Shown here one piece after another: positions 26,940 to 36,148 of a DNA stretch of 64,000 nt. Each line of letters opens with the position of its first letter. Position 1 is the first letter of the stretch. The notes beneath the pieces were generated by a model, which was not told the DNA's origin, did no database searches, and saw only the letters and a program-made list of their open reading frames with translations. Source of the stretch: Trichormus sp. M33_DOE_039 (GTDB taxonomy: Bacteria > Cyanobacteriota > Cyanobacteriia > Cyanobacteriales > Nostocaceae); NCBI GenBank assembly GCA_015296085.1, contig DVDT01000027.1, positions 1-64,000 of the forward strand. The letters run 5' to 3'. Both the position numbers and the translations under genes were made by a program.

Positions 26940-27431
26940 CTACTCTTCCAGTAAACTTCTCAACATCCAAGCGGTTTTTTCATGCACTTGCATCCGTTGA
27001 GTTAATAAATCGGCGGTGGGTTCGTCGTTAACTTCGTCAACCACAGGAAAAATTGAACGTGCAGTTCTCACTACAGCTTCTTGTCCTTCCACTAGTAACC
27101 GAATCATGTCGATGGCTTTAGGTACACCAGGAGTTTCAGGTATGGAACTGAGTTTGGCATACTCACTGTAAGTTCCGGGTGCGGGATAACCCAATGCTCT
27201 GATTCTTTCAGCGATTAAATCCACTGCCAATGCCAATTCTGTATACTGAGTTTCAAACATCAAATGCAATGTTTGGAACATTGGCCCTGTTACATTCCAA
27301 TGGAAATTATGAGTTTTTAAATACAGTGTATAAGTATCGGCTAATAATCGAGACAAACCTTCAGCAATCTTAGCTCTGTTGGCATCATCAATGCCGATAT
27401 TGACATTTTTAATTGTTGTTCCAGATGACAT
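26940..27431 (-). CDS. dps: Dps family ferritin-like protein
   Basis: A 163-residue Dps miniferritin. Helix A carries [16 protein letters not shown] with the His ferroxidase ligand, and helix B carries [22 protein letters not shown] with the Asp and Glu ligands. It forms 12-subunit shells that oxidise Fe(II), often with hydrogen peroxide, protecting DNA. Cyanobacteria have several Dps types; the one meant here is not resolved. It is followed by the HTH-GrpE-like gene and preceded by srxA, giving a same-strand redox and iron stress block, although a repeat-rich gap of 313 bp separates it from srxA. Confidence 0.93.
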   Translation of the reverse strand: MSSGTTIKNVNIGIDDANRAKIAEGLSRLLADTYTLYLKTHNFHWNVTGPMFQTLHLMFETQYTELALAVDLIAERIRALGYPAPGTYSEYAKLSSIPETPGVPKAIDMIRLLVEGQEAVVRTARSIFPVVDEVNDEPTADLLTQRMQVHEKTAWMLRSLLEE

Positions 27432-27469
27432 GAATTTTCTCCTAATTGAGTAATTATGGATTGGGGCAT

Positions 27470-27665
27470 TGGGGAAGCAGTGGGGTCTTAGGGTCTTTCC
27501 CGAAGTTCAGATGCCTGCGGCACGCCCTCTGGGTGACTTTAGGAGCGCGTCGCTAACGCTGCGCTAACAACAGTTTCTGACGCTGGGAAAACCGCCTACA
27601 GGACTGTTTCACCGCAAAGCGTCTAAGGAGGAAACCTTCGCTCTGACTTATATTCAAGTAGAGTA
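27470..27665. repeat. Interspersed repeat block between srxA and dps
   Basis: GC-rich sequence of about 195 bp with recognisable sub-blocks (GATGCCTGCGGCACGCCCTC, GAGCGCGTCGCTAACGCTGC, GGGAAAACCGCC). It is non-coding and resembles composite repeats scattered in Nostoc genomes. It would separate the two transcripts. Confidence 0.6.
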
Positions 27666-27744
27666 ACTGTCGTCATTAGGCATGAAATCAAGATTACTTG
27701 ATTAAGGTTAAATTCAGCATACTGATACTGATCTCATACCCCAT

Positions 27745-28008
27745 TTACGCCAAGTGCATTTTTAAAACACTACGCGGTGCTTTACGAACTCTAGCTAAAA
27801 TGGTTTCTTTACCTAAACGTTGACAGGCTTCGTACCGATGACAGCCAGAAAAGCCATAATATTGTCCATCTACCTCTAGAACATCTATGGGTTCTTGTTG
27901 TCCAATCGCCGCAATCGATTCCATTAAGGCTTGCACTTTGTTGGGATCATTGCCACGGGGCAAGGGGCGATGAATTTGATTTAATGGAATTTCTTGTATC
28001 CTAACCAT
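27745..28008 (-). CDS. srxA: Sulfiredoxin
   Basis: An 87-residue ParB/Srx-fold protein with the sulfiredoxin signature FSGCHRYEA (catalytic Cys near residue 55). It reduces the sulfinic acid form of 2-Cys peroxiredoxins using ATP and a thiol donor, restoring peroxide defence. The N-terminal RIQEIPLNQIHRPLPRGNDP is also typical. It is divergently transcribed from the SpoIID gene, with about 100 bp between starts. In Anabaena, srxA has been linked to peroxide defence in heterocysts; I saw no clear NtcA site here. Confidence 0.93.
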   Translation of the reverse strand: MVRIQEIPLNQIHRPLPRGNDPNKVQALMESIAAIGQQEPIDVLEVDGQYYGFSGCHRYEACQRLGKETILARVRKAPRSVLKMHLA

Positions 28009-28110
28009 GAGGAGTTAACCCACTAAATTCTGTTTCGTATCTCTAAATAAATCATACTCATTATGACTTCGTTTTGCAAGTAATTCAAGAGCAAAACCGA
28101 TAAGGGTATT

Positions 28111-29787
28111 ATGGAATCGCCCATGCGACACAAACACCACGCCACAAAGCAAATGCCAAAACTGCTACCAAGCAGCGATGCTAAAAATCGGAGAGCCAGG
28201 AGAAATCCCTTCTGGCGTTTTTCCTTGACGATGCTCATGACTTTTAGTTTGTTGGGATTAACGGGCGCATCAGGTACTCAAGACAAAGTTAAGGATTTAG
28301 ACTTGAGAATTGGAATCGTACAGCGATTTGGTGCAGAACCAACAGCCAAACTGCAACTAGAACCCACAAAAGACGATCGCTTACAACTCAAGTTTCCAGA
28401 GGGCAACAAACAACGTACCCTGACGACAGCAAAGCCAGTCCAACTGGAAATTGTCATGCAGCCCTTATCCAGTCCAGCAATTGCAGAAGTGGTAGTTTTA
28501 GGTACATACCGCACCTATGAAACGGCTGAAGATAGTGCTAAAAAATGGCGATCGCAAGGAATTGAAGTGGAGATAGCCCAGCCAGATCGCTGGCAAGTCT
28601 GGGCAAAACGAGACGTTTACAACACTCCCTTATTACGACGCTTGTTATTTCAGAGTGTAAAATCTACGGTCAATCAACTAGCATATCTTGATACTCAGGT
28701 TGCCCCCAAAGTGCCGCAAGTCAATTGGGTAGTCAACGATAAACGCTACAGCCTGAAAAACGTAGAAATTAGTACAGGAAAAAACCTGATTCGGGTGAAA
28801 ACTGGGGAAAAACTAGATACAAATCGCCTGTATGCAGGCAAAATTCGTTTCCAACCCAACGCTTATGGTACATACACTCTAGTTAATCAAGTTCCTTTAG
28901 AAATGTATTTGCGTGGTGTTGTTCCTCACGAAATTGGTACTGATGCACCAAAAGCAGCAATGGAAGCCCAAGCGATTTTAGCTCGGACTTACGCCTTGAG
29001 AAATTTACGGAGATTTGCTGTAGATAACTACGAATTGTGTGCCAATACGCACTGTCAAGTTTATTATGGGCTGACGGGAACAACCAGTAAAACAGATCAA
29101 GCGATCGCCGCAACTAGAGGGATGGTATTAACCTATAAAAATCAACTAGTAGATGCCCTTTACTCTTCTACTACTGGTGGCGTGACAGCTTACTTCAGCG
29201 ATGTGTGGAATGGTGAGGATCGTCCTTATTTGCGACCAGTTGTAGATACACCGACAAAATTATGGGACTTATCCAAACAGAATCTTGCCGACGAAAGCAA
29301 CTTCCAGAAATTTATTAGCCTCAAACAAGGATTTAACGAAAGTAAATGGAATGTATTCCGCTGGTATAAAGAGTCATCACTAGATAGAATTATTCCAGAC
29401 CTCCAAAAATTCTTGCAGGCTCAAAACAGCCCTTACTCCACATTTAAAACCATTGAGGCTATGTCCATAACCAAGCGCAGTCGCAGTGGGCGGATTCTTG
29501 AACTAGCAGTGAAAACAGATATTGGTACTTTCACTCTGCACAAAGATGAAGTCCGTAGTGCATTTGCCGCGCCTAGAAGTACCCTATTTTACATAGTGCC
29601 ACTCAATAAAGGCGAGCCGGAATTGTGGGGATATGCCTTCGTTGGTGGTGGCTTAGGACATGGAGTGGGGTTAAGTCAGACAGGCGCGCAAAATTTAGCC
29701 AAAATAGGCTGGTCGAACGAGAAGATTTTGCAGTTTTACTATCCTGGAACGCAAATTAAACCGCTAAGTGAGGAAATTAAGTTCTAA
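28111..29787 (+). CDS. SpoIID/LytB domain protein
   Basis: A 558-residue exported protein. After a basic start, a hydrophobic segment (FSLTMLMTFSLLGLTGAS) acts as signal peptide or anchor. A SPOR-like segment may be present near residue 125 (VVLGTYRTYETAEDSAKKW). The SpoIID domain covers about 250-550, with YLRGVVPHEIGTDAPKAAME, AQAILARTYALRN, YSSTTGGVT and the end GHGVGLSQTGAQNLAKIGWS. SpoIID proteins cleave denuded glycan strands or activate amidases; here, remodelling of septal or envelope peptidoglycan is likely. ATG 28111 or 28123 could be used. Confidence 0.9.
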   Translation: MESPMRHKHHATKQMPKLLPSSDAKNRRARRNPFWRFSLTMLMTFSLLGLTGASGTQDKVKDLDLRIGIVQRFGAEPTAKLQLEPTKDDRLQLKFPEGNKQRTLTTAKPVQLEIVMQPLSSPAIAEVVVLGTYRTYETAEDSAKKWRSQGIEVEIAQPDRWQVWAKRDVYNTPLLRRLLFQSVKSTVNQLAYLDTQVAPKVPQVNWVVNDKRYSLKNVEISTGKNLIRVKTGEKLDTNRLYAGKIRFQPNAYGTYTLVNQVPLEMYLRGVVPHEIGTDAPKAAMEAQAILARTYALRNLRRFAVDNYELCANTHCQVYYGLTGTTSKTDQAIAATRGMVLTYKNQLVDALYSSTTGGVTAYFSDVWNGEDRPYLRPVVDTPTKLWDLSKQNLADESNFQKFISLKQGFNESKWNVFRWYKESSLDRIIPDLQKFLQAQNSPYSTFKTIEAMSITKRSRSGRILELAVKTDIGTFTLHKDEVRSAFAAPRSTLFYIVPLNKGEPELWGYAFVGGGLGHGVGLSQTGAQNLAKIGWSNEKILQFYYPGTQIKPLSEEIKF

Positions 29788-30159
29788 ATCGGAGGTAGAA
29801 GGATCTAGATTTTAGACTATGGATGGAAAAGTCTAAAATTGAAAATCACAAATCTAAAATTTATCGGGTAGGATTTCTTTACTAAGTGACACTAGCGCGT
29901 AGCTTGCTTCACTGTGGGAGTAAAATTTTGAATTTTGAATTGATTGAGGGAGTCAGAATTCAGAATAATGATCTGCGATCGGCTAGAGCATTTTATAGTT
30001 ATGGTACATCGCTAATCAATAGCGATGTCAACAACAATTTTTTTTAGTAGCGAGAGACTTCATCCTTTCTGGGGTGGAGTCGTTTCATAGCGATAGCCAA
30101 CTCGCAGGCTATTCTGAATACAGGATTCTGACCCCTTTCATGATTGAGATGTCTAACTC
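29788..30159. other. Intergenic region with one hairpin
   Basis: 372 bp between the convergent SpoIID and petF genes. Apart from the hairpin at 30006-30028 and a second imperfect stem at 30069-30094, I see no gene. Confidence 0.5.
30006..30028 (+). terminator. Hairpin between SpoIID gene and petF
   Basis: ACATCGCT pairs with AGCGATGT across a 7-base loop, and TTTTTTTT follows about 10 bases later on the plus strand. A possible terminator for the SpoIID transcript. Confidence 0.4.
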
Positions 30160-30492
<333 letters not shown>

Positions 30493-30770
30493 TCAATTTA
30501 TCCCAAAGCAAGTTATACAGCTGTTCCGATGGAATAAGCCGTCGTTTGAAATTTGCTTCAATTCTGATACTACGGGAAAATTTAAAGTATGTAACGAGAA
30601 ATCCCTCACGATTAGTAATGAGATTTAGTTAGTAGATAACAATAAGTTTTGTTTATACTTTTCGGAATTCAATATCGCTACTATTAGCAAAACCTATGGA
30701 TCAATGGGCATTGGGATAAAATCGACCTTGTTACTTCTGCTTACCCTACACGCGCATACCCTTACCTCAT

Positions 30771-30923
30771 AGGTGTAGGTTTTTTACGCTTTGCCTATAA
30801 GACACTGTTTTAGGGTGTAGGGGTATAGGGGTGTAGGGGTGTAGGGGTGTAGGGGTGGATGAAAATATGATTCTGTCGTTCGTTTGATAGCATCACTCAC
30901 TGCTCTATTAAAAACCTACACCT
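30771..30923 (+). repeat. MITE-like repeat with octamer core, copy B (complete)
   Basis: A 153-bp element bounded by a perfect 14-bp inverted terminus (AGGTGTAGGTTTTT / AAAAACCTACACCT). The interior has GCTTTGCCTATAAGACACTG, about five TGTAGGGG octamers, and GATGAAAATATGATTCTGTC. It has no coding frame. Copy A at 288-432 is nearly identical in inverse orientation. No target duplication is visible. Confidence 0.75.
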
Positions 30924-30960
30924 GTTAGCACACCCTTACCCTCTCACACCCTTAGATTTT

Positions 30961-31977
30961 ATGTATAATGCAAAGGCAGCTTTGGGAAAAGCAATAGTGC
31001 GTGTGGGCTTAGTTGGTACAGGATATGCAGCAAAACTACGGGCAGAGGCTCTGCTGCAAGATGAACGTTCAGATTTAGTTGCAGTTGCAGGGAATACATT
31101 AGAAAGAACCCAAACCTTTGCCAAAGACTACCAAACAGAAGCGATCGCTCTTTGGCAAAATTTGGTAGCACGAGAAGACATAGAGTTAGTAATAATATCT
31201 ACAATTAATAGTGAGCATGGGGCGATCGCTCGTGCAGCACTCTTGGCAGGTAAACACGTAGTTGTAGAGTATCCCCTAGCTGTGGAGTTAGCAGAGGCAG
31301 AGGAACTGCTAGCTTTGGCAAAAGCCCAAAAAAAATTACTCCACGTTGAACATATTGAACTTTTAGGTGGACTGCATCAAGCCTTAAAGCAAAATATCGA
31401 GAAAGTCGGCCATTTATTTTACGTACGCTACAGCACAGTCAATCCCCAAAACCCTGCCCCCCGCAAATGGACGTATAATCACACCCTGTTTGGGTTTCCC
31501 TTAATTGGCGCACTCTCACGTTTGCATCGTCTGACGGATTTATTTGGTGAAGTCTTTTCAGTTAACTGTCATCAAAGATTTTGGGAAACAGAATCAGACT
31601 ATTACCAAACCTGCTTTTGCATGACGCAAATCTGCTTTCATAGCGGGTTGTTAGCCCAAGTCGTTTACGGTAAAGGTGAAACTTTGTGGCAGTATGAACG
31701 AAAGTTTGAAGTTCATGGAGAAAGAGGTGGGTTAATTTTTGATGGAGATACAGGCTTTTTTATTCAAGGTGGTGAGACTACACCCATAGAGGTGGGAACT
31801 CGTCGGGGTTTATTTGCCAAAGACACGACTATGGTGTTAAATCATTTATTTCACGGCACACCTTTGTATGTCACCCCAGAGCAAAGTTTGTATACCCTCA
31901 AAGTTGCTGATGCTGCAAAAAAGGCCGCAGAAAGTGGCTTCACTATATTTGTTACAGATAAATTAAGTACAAAATGA
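30961..31977 (+). CDS. bvdR: Biliverdin reductase (Gfo/Idh/MocA family)
   Basis: A 338-residue oxidoreductase. The NAD(P) site is VGLVGTGYAAKLRAEAL near residue 15; the catalytic region has AGKHVVVEYPLAVELAEAEE and LLHVEHIELLGGLHQAL. The segment NPAPRKWTYNHTLFGFPLIGALSR is strongly like cyanobacterial BvdR. It reduces biliverdin to bilirubin with NAD(P)H and affects phycobilin and phycobilisome metabolism. The end overlaps map by 4 bp (ATGA), so the two are translationally coupled. It starts about 40 bp after a MITE-like repeat, which may carry or disturb the promoter. Confidence 0.88.
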   Translation: MYNAKAALGKAIVRVGLVGTGYAAKLRAEALLQDERSDLVAVAGNTLERTQTFAKDYQTEAIALWQNLVAREDIELVIISTINSEHGAIARAALLAGKHVVVEYPLAVELAEAEELLALAKAQKKLLHVEHIELLGGLHQALKQNIEKVGHLFYVRYSTVNPQNPAPRKWTYNHTLFGFPLIGALSRLHRLTDLFGEVFSVNCHQRFWETESDYYQTCFCMTQICFHSGLLAQVVYGKGETLWQYERKFEVHGERGGLIFDGDTGFFIQGGETTPIEVGTRRGLFAKDTTMVLNHLFHGTPLYVTPEQSLYTLKVADAAKKAAESGFTIFVTDKLSTK

Positions 31978-32735
31978 AAACAGAGATAATTGTTATCTTA
32001 TCCCAAAGAGAAATAGAGAAAATGCGGCAGGCGGGACGCTTGGCTGCTCAACTCTTGCAGCATCTAGAGCCATTGGTAAAACCAGGAGTCACCACCCTCG
32101 AACTCAACGACGAAGCAGAACGGTGGACACAAGCGCACGGAGCTAAAAGTGCGCCATTGGGTTATAAAGGCTTTCCCAAGTCAATTTGTACCAGTGTGAA
32201 TGAAGTTATCTGTCATGGCATTCCCAACGCCAAGCAGGTTCTTAAAGAAGGTGACATCATTAATATTGATGTGACACCAATTGTAGACGGCTACCACGGT
32301 GACACATCGAAGACTTTTATTGTTGGTAGTGCATCTCCCAAAACACAGAAACTAGTGGAAGTAACTGAAAAGTGTCTGTACTTAGGAATTGCAGAAGTCA
32401 AACCAGGGGCGCGGATTGGTGATATCGGTGCGGCTATTCAAGAGTACGCCGAAGCTGAGGGCTTTTCTGTAGTCCGTGATTTTGTTGGACATGGTATCAG
32501 CCATATTTTCCATACTGCACCAGATATTCCCCACTATGGCATCCGGGATAAAGGCAAACGTTTGCGTCCAGGGATGGTATTTACCATTGAGCCAATGATT
32601 AACGAAGGCACTTACGAAGTTGAGATGCTCAATGATGGTTGGACAGCTGTCACACGCGATCGCAAATTATCAGCACAGTTTGAGCATACGGTAGTTGTCA
32701 CAGAAGACGGTGTAGAAATTCTCACTTCTCTCTAA
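31974..32735 (+). CDS. map: Methionine aminopeptidase, type I
   Basis: A 253-residue cytosolic metalloprotease that removes initiator methionine. Metal ligands are visible in order: Asp in INIDVTPIVDGYHGDTSKTF (two Asp), His in VGHGISHIFH, Glu in FTIEPMINEG and the last Glu in AQFEHTVVVTEDG. Length is normal for type I. Its start overlaps the bvdR stop by 4 bp. The few N-terminal residues before LSQREIEKMRQAGRLA are variable, and a later start is possible. Confidence 0.95.
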   Translation: MKTEIIVILSQREIEKMRQAGRLAAQLLQHLEPLVKPGVTTLELNDEAERWTQAHGAKSAPLGYKGFPKSICTSVNEVICHGIPNAKQVLKEGDIINIDVTPIVDGYHGDTSKTFIVGSASPKTQKLVEVTEKCLYLGIAEVKPGARIGDIGAAIQEYAEAEGFSVVRDFVGHGISHIFHTAPDIPHYGIRDKGKRLRPGMVFTIEPMINEGTYEVEMLNDGWTAVTRDRKLSAQFEHTVVVTEDGVEILTSL

Positions 32736-32772
32736 AAGGAAGAAATGGCGTTTTGCTCAAAAAATACTGGTT

Positions 32773-32879
32773 TGAGGGTGTAGGGGTGTAAGGGTGTAAG
32801 GGTGTAGGGGTTAATAAAACTATGATGATTCCGTGGGTTTTGCAGTTATTACTCACTGCTTGATTAACAACCTACACTT
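32773..32879 (+). repeat. MITE-like repeat with octamer core, copy D (diverged, truncated)
   Basis: Octamers (GGGTGTAGGGGTGTAAGG) followed by a diverged right half ending ACTCACTGCTTGATTAACAA and CCTACACTT, matching the right half of the element at 30771-30923. The left inverted terminus is absent. Confidence 0.6.
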
Positions 32880-33051
32880 GGGTAATCCTTAATCCCCAAC
32901 CCCTAATCCTCAGCTTTTCAAGGTTTCTCAACAAATCAATATAAATATTACAAAAGGTTACAAAATTTGTCCTATATTGGGTTTGCACCCGTCTTTGTGG
33001 GTGTCTATCTTTGTGTAGATGCGAATTGAATTCGCCTGAATAGTAAAACCC

Positions 33052-33699
33052 ATGAGTCAAATAGTTTGGATCGCAAGACACGCTAACCGCCTCGATTTTG
33101 TAAACCCCGATTGGTTTCTCACAGCAGAACGACGCTACGATCCACCTTTGTCTGAAGATGGTTTTGTGCAAGCCAAGCAGTTAGCGAGGCGATTAAAACA
33201 CGAAAACATCTGCCATATTTTTGCTTCTCCGTTCTTACGAACGGTGCAAACAGCTAACGCTGTAGCAGAAGTTTTAGACTTGCCAATTAAACTAGAAACA
33301 GGGTTAAGTGAATGGTTAAATCCAGCTTGGATGACAGAAGAACCCGAAAGGCTGTCAATTTCAGCCCTAGCAGAATTATTTCCTAGAATTGATAGCAGCT
33401 ACACACCACGCATTGCTGCTAAGTATCCTGAAACTCATGAACATGTACGCGCACGTTCAGGACAAACAGCCAGATGTTTGGCGACAGAGTTCTTCCCACA
33501 TGATATTTTGCTAGTAGCACACGGTGCTTCTGTGCTAGGGGGTGCAATGGGTTTAGTCGGGGACATTGCCAAAACAGAAGTCAAAGCTTCTCTATGTTCT
33601 CTAGTCAAAGTCGTACGTCGTGAACCCGAATGGTTGTTAGAACTAAAAGGAGACACCAGCCATTTGACTCAGGTAGAAGAAGTTATTCGCTTTGCTTAG
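33052..33699 (+). CDS. Histidine phosphatase family protein
   Basis: A 215-residue phosphoglycerate-mutase-like protein. The phospho-acceptor motif is IARHANRLDF at residues 6-15. The segment DPPLSEDGFVQAKQLARRL, with Asp/Pro/Leu, follows near 30-50, and the second catalytic His lies in LLVAHGASVLGG near 160. Such enzymes remove phosphate from small molecules, proteins or sugar phosphates; the substrate here is unknown. It stands alone between repeat-bearing gaps, upstream of glk on the same strand. Confidence 0.85.
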   Translation: MSQIVWIARHANRLDFVNPDWFLTAERRYDPPLSEDGFVQAKQLARRLKHENICHIFASPFLRTVQTANAVAEVLDLPIKLETGLSEWLNPAWMTEEPERLSISALAELFPRIDSSYTPRIAAKYPETHEHVRARSGQTARCLATEFFPHDILLVAHGASVLGGAMGLVGDIAKTEVKASLCSLVKVVRREPEWLLELKGDTSHLTQVEEVIRFA

Positions 33700-33834
33700 G
33701 CTAGGGATTGGGGATTGGGGACTAGGGATTAGGGATTGGGAGCAGAGGGGGCAGAGGAGAAAAACTCATGACTCAGCACGGTCTAACGCCCCGCTCCGCC
33801 ACCAGCACTCACTACTCACTTACTGAAAGATTTT

Positions 33835-34860
33835 ATGACATTATTATTAGCAGGAGATATTGGCGGTACCAAGACTATTTTGCGTTTGGTGGAAATCTCA
33901 GACTCATCTGGGTTGCAGACTCTTCACGAGGAAACTTACCGGAGCGGGGATTTTCCAGATTTAGTACCGATGGTGCAGCAATTTTTACTCAAGGCTCATG
34001 CAAACATACCTGAAAAAGCTTGTTTTGCGATCGCCGGCCCAGTGGTTAACAATACTGCCAAACTTACTAATTTAGCTTGGTTTCTGGATACAGAACGCCT
34101 AGTGCAAGAATTAAACATTCCCCTAATTTCTTTGATTAATGATTTTGCGGCTGTAGGCTATGGCATTTTTGGCTTAAGTAAACAAGACTTGCTGACATTG
34201 CAAGTAGGTAAACACCACCAGGAAGCACCCATCGCTATTATTGGGGCGGGAACTGGCTTAGGACAAGGATTTTTAATTAAACAGGGCAATTACTATCAAG
34301 TCTTTCCCTCCGAAGGAGGACACGCTGATTTTGCGCCGCGTAACGAGTTAGAGTTTCAGCTCATGAAATATCTGCTGGATAAACATGATATTCAGCGTGT
34401 GTCTGTGGAACGGGTGGTATCTGGACAAGGGATTGTGGCGATTTACCAGTTTTTGCGCGATCGCTTCCACACCACCGAATCCCCAGAAATCGCCCAAATA
34501 GTTCGTACTTGGGAACAACAAGCTGGACAGTCAGAAAAAACCGTTGATCCTGGTGCAGCGATTGGTAAAGCGGGAGTGCAAGGAAGCGATCGCCTCTCGG
34601 AACAAACCTTACAAATGTTTGTTGATGCTTATGGCGCAGAAGCCGGAAATCTTGCCCTCAAACTCTTACCCTACGGTGGCTTGTACATCGCTGGCGGTAT
34701 TGCCTCTAAAATTTTGCCTTTGATTCAAAATGGCAATTTCTTGTTAAACTTTACCCAAAAAGGCAGAATGCGCCCCTTACTAGAAGAAATACCGGTGCAT
34801 ATCATTCTCAATCCGCAAGTTGGACTAATAGGTGCTGCTTTGTGTGCTGCTAGGTTATAA
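33835..34860 (+). CDS. glk: Glucokinase
   Basis: A 341-residue ROK-independent bacterial glucokinase (hexokinase-like Glk family). The phosphate-binding start is LLAGDIGGTKTILRL, and INDFAAVGYG carries the catalytic Asp. AIIGAGTGLGQGFL and FPSEGGHADFAPRN follow, with a C-terminal GGLYIAGGIASKILP. It phosphorylates glucose with ATP at the entry to glycolysis and the oxidative pentose pathway. It supports use of stored or imported sugar, and fits with the fructose-type importer encoded 10 kb away. Length is normal. Confidence 0.94.
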   Translation: MTLLLAGDIGGTKTILRLVEISDSSGLQTLHEETYRSGDFPDLVPMVQQFLLKAHANIPEKACFAIAGPVVNNTAKLTNLAWFLDTERLVQELNIPLISLINDFAAVGYGIFGLSKQDLLTLQVGKHHQEAPIAIIGAGTGLGQGFLIKQGNYYQVFPSEGGHADFAPRNELEFQLMKYLLDKHDIQRVSVERVVSGQGIVAIYQFLRDRFHTTESPEIAQIVRTWEQQAGQSEKTVDPGAAIGKAGVQGSDRLSEQTLQMFVDAYGAEAGNLALKLLPYGGLYIAGGIASKILPLIQNGNFLLNFTQKGRMRPLLEEIPVHIILNPQVGLIGAALCAARL

Positions 34861-34903
34861 CAGCTACATCATCAGTGTATTAGCATCTGCGAATGCCAAA
34901 ACT

Positions 34904-35569
34904 ATGACACTTAGAGTTTTGTTCCCATTCCTTGCCGCTACGTTAATTTGTGGCGGATCTTTGATTGTAGAAGCAAGTCAGCCCAAACGTCCGACTGTAT
35001 CAGCCAAAGTAGCAGTGTCGCGAAAAAAACCCAATGTCGCCCCTGCTAAAACACCAGTTTCATCAAAAAAACCAATCGTTGCTCAACCAGTACAACCACA
35101 ATGGAAGCCATTCACTTCCCCCGATGGACGTTTTACTGTATTAATGCCGGGAATGCCTAAAAAGGAATCCCAAACTCAAAAAACATACATGGGGGAAATC
35201 GATTTACAAATATTTGCTGCTCAACCACCTAAGCAAGAAGTTGCCTATCTAGTGGTATACAATGATTTCCCTCATAGTTATGGGCAGATGACCAATCCCC
35301 AAGAAATCTTGAATAATGTTCAGGAGATGGCCTTAAAAACTACTCAAAGTAATTTAATTAGTCATCGCAATATCCGCAGTTCCAACGGTCATCCAGGCAA
35401 AGAATTTGCTTACATTAACGTTGGTGGGAAAATCACTAGAACTAGAATTTATCTAGCGGAAGGACGTTTATATCAAGTAATGGCAATCACTAGTAAAAAA
35501 CAGCAGAAAAACTTAGCTAAAACCATTACAGGATATCTCAATTCCTTCCAGATAGTTCTGAAAAAGTGA
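34904..35569 (+). CDS. Exported hypothetical protein
   Basis: A 221-residue protein with a signal peptide (TLRVLFPFLAATLICGGSLIVEA), a Lys/Pro/Val-rich linker with two similar SRKKPNVAPAKTPVSSKKPI units, and a compact domain from about 75 to the end starting with WKPFTSPDGRFTVLMPGMPK. That domain, found in many exported cyanobacterial proteins, is unnamed to me. I chose ATG 34904 because it begins the signal peptide; the upstream extension overlaps glk. It follows glk by 43 bp and ends at a bidirectional terminator. Confidence 0.75.
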   Translation: MTLRVLFPFLAATLICGGSLIVEASQPKRPTVSAKVAVSRKKPNVAPAKTPVSSKKPIVAQPVQPQWKPFTSPDGRFTVLMPGMPKKESQTQKTYMGEIDLQIFAAQPPKQEVAYLVVYNDFPHSYGQMTNPQEILNNVQEMALKTTQSNLISHRNIRSSNGHPGKEFAYINVGGKITRTRIYLAEGRLYQVMAITSKKQQKNLAKTITGYLNSFQIVLKK

Positions 35570-35591
35570 AAGTATCAGCAAAATCTAAAAA

Positions 35592-35623
35592 TATCAGCCC
35601 AAAACTTAAGTTTTGGGCTGATA
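35592..35623. terminator. Perfect 32-bp palindrome, bidirectional terminator
   Basis: TATCAGCCCAAAACTT is followed directly by its reverse complement, a 16-bp-arm palindrome sitting 23 bp after the stop of the plus-strand gene and 5 bp before the stop codon of the minus-strand gene. The position suggests termination of both transcripts. Confidence 0.7.
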
Positions 35624-35627
35624 CTTA

Positions 35628-35927
35628 TTAAGCAGAAAATAGCCCAATCTGATTGAGAAAAATAAACTCAGGTTGGTCTATTATGCCGCTGGATTGCATC
35701 GTTTCTTTGACTACGGGGTCATTTAGAAAACTCTCAAAATTTTCCTTGCTCATCCACTGAAATAACACCCAAACAGTATTTTCTTCTTCCATAGATTTAA
35801 ATACTTCTGCACTCAGACTACCGTGTTGTCTTCGCATCTCAGCCCCACGAGTGGAGAATACACCAACGAACTTTTCCAGGTTTTCGACAGATACTTTGGC
35901 GAGTATACTAATCATCTCAGCCACCAT
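35628..35927 (-). CDS. Antibiotic biosynthesis monooxygenase-like (ABM) domain protein
   Basis: A 99-residue single-domain protein of the dimeric alpha/beta-barrel type. The order of segments (ISILAKVSVENLEKFVGVFS, then EVFKSMEEENTVWVLFQW and SKENFESFLNDPVVKETM) fits ABM/YgiN-like proteins. These include monooxygenases of quinones and small unknown proteins; no cofactor motif is visible, so the activity is not certain. It is a stand-alone gene, convergent with the preceding exported protein. Confidence 0.7.
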   Translation of the reverse strand: MVAEMISILAKVSVENLEKFVGVFSTRGAEMRRQHGSLSAEVFKSMEEENTVWVLFQWMSKENFESFLNDPVVKETMQSSGIIDQPEFIFLNQIGLFSA

Positions 35928-36148
35928 ATTTTTACTGTTAACTTTTAATAGTAACTATTTTTAGCTTTGCGAAAAACTAACCAAAGTTAAAGTGCGTTCC
36001 GTTAGTTATTGCCAACGGCAGGGCGGAGCATCATTGCTCCATACAGATATTTCCATGTAAAAAAATAAGCTAATAAGCATTTAAGTTGTATAGAAACAGA
36101 GCTGAAGCCCTGACTACAAGCCAGTCTAGAAGAATGAATGACGGTTAG

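Noticed and set aside
33768-34013. Frame overlapping the start of glk
   Set aside because: Out of frame with glk, which has full family support; this is a shadow.
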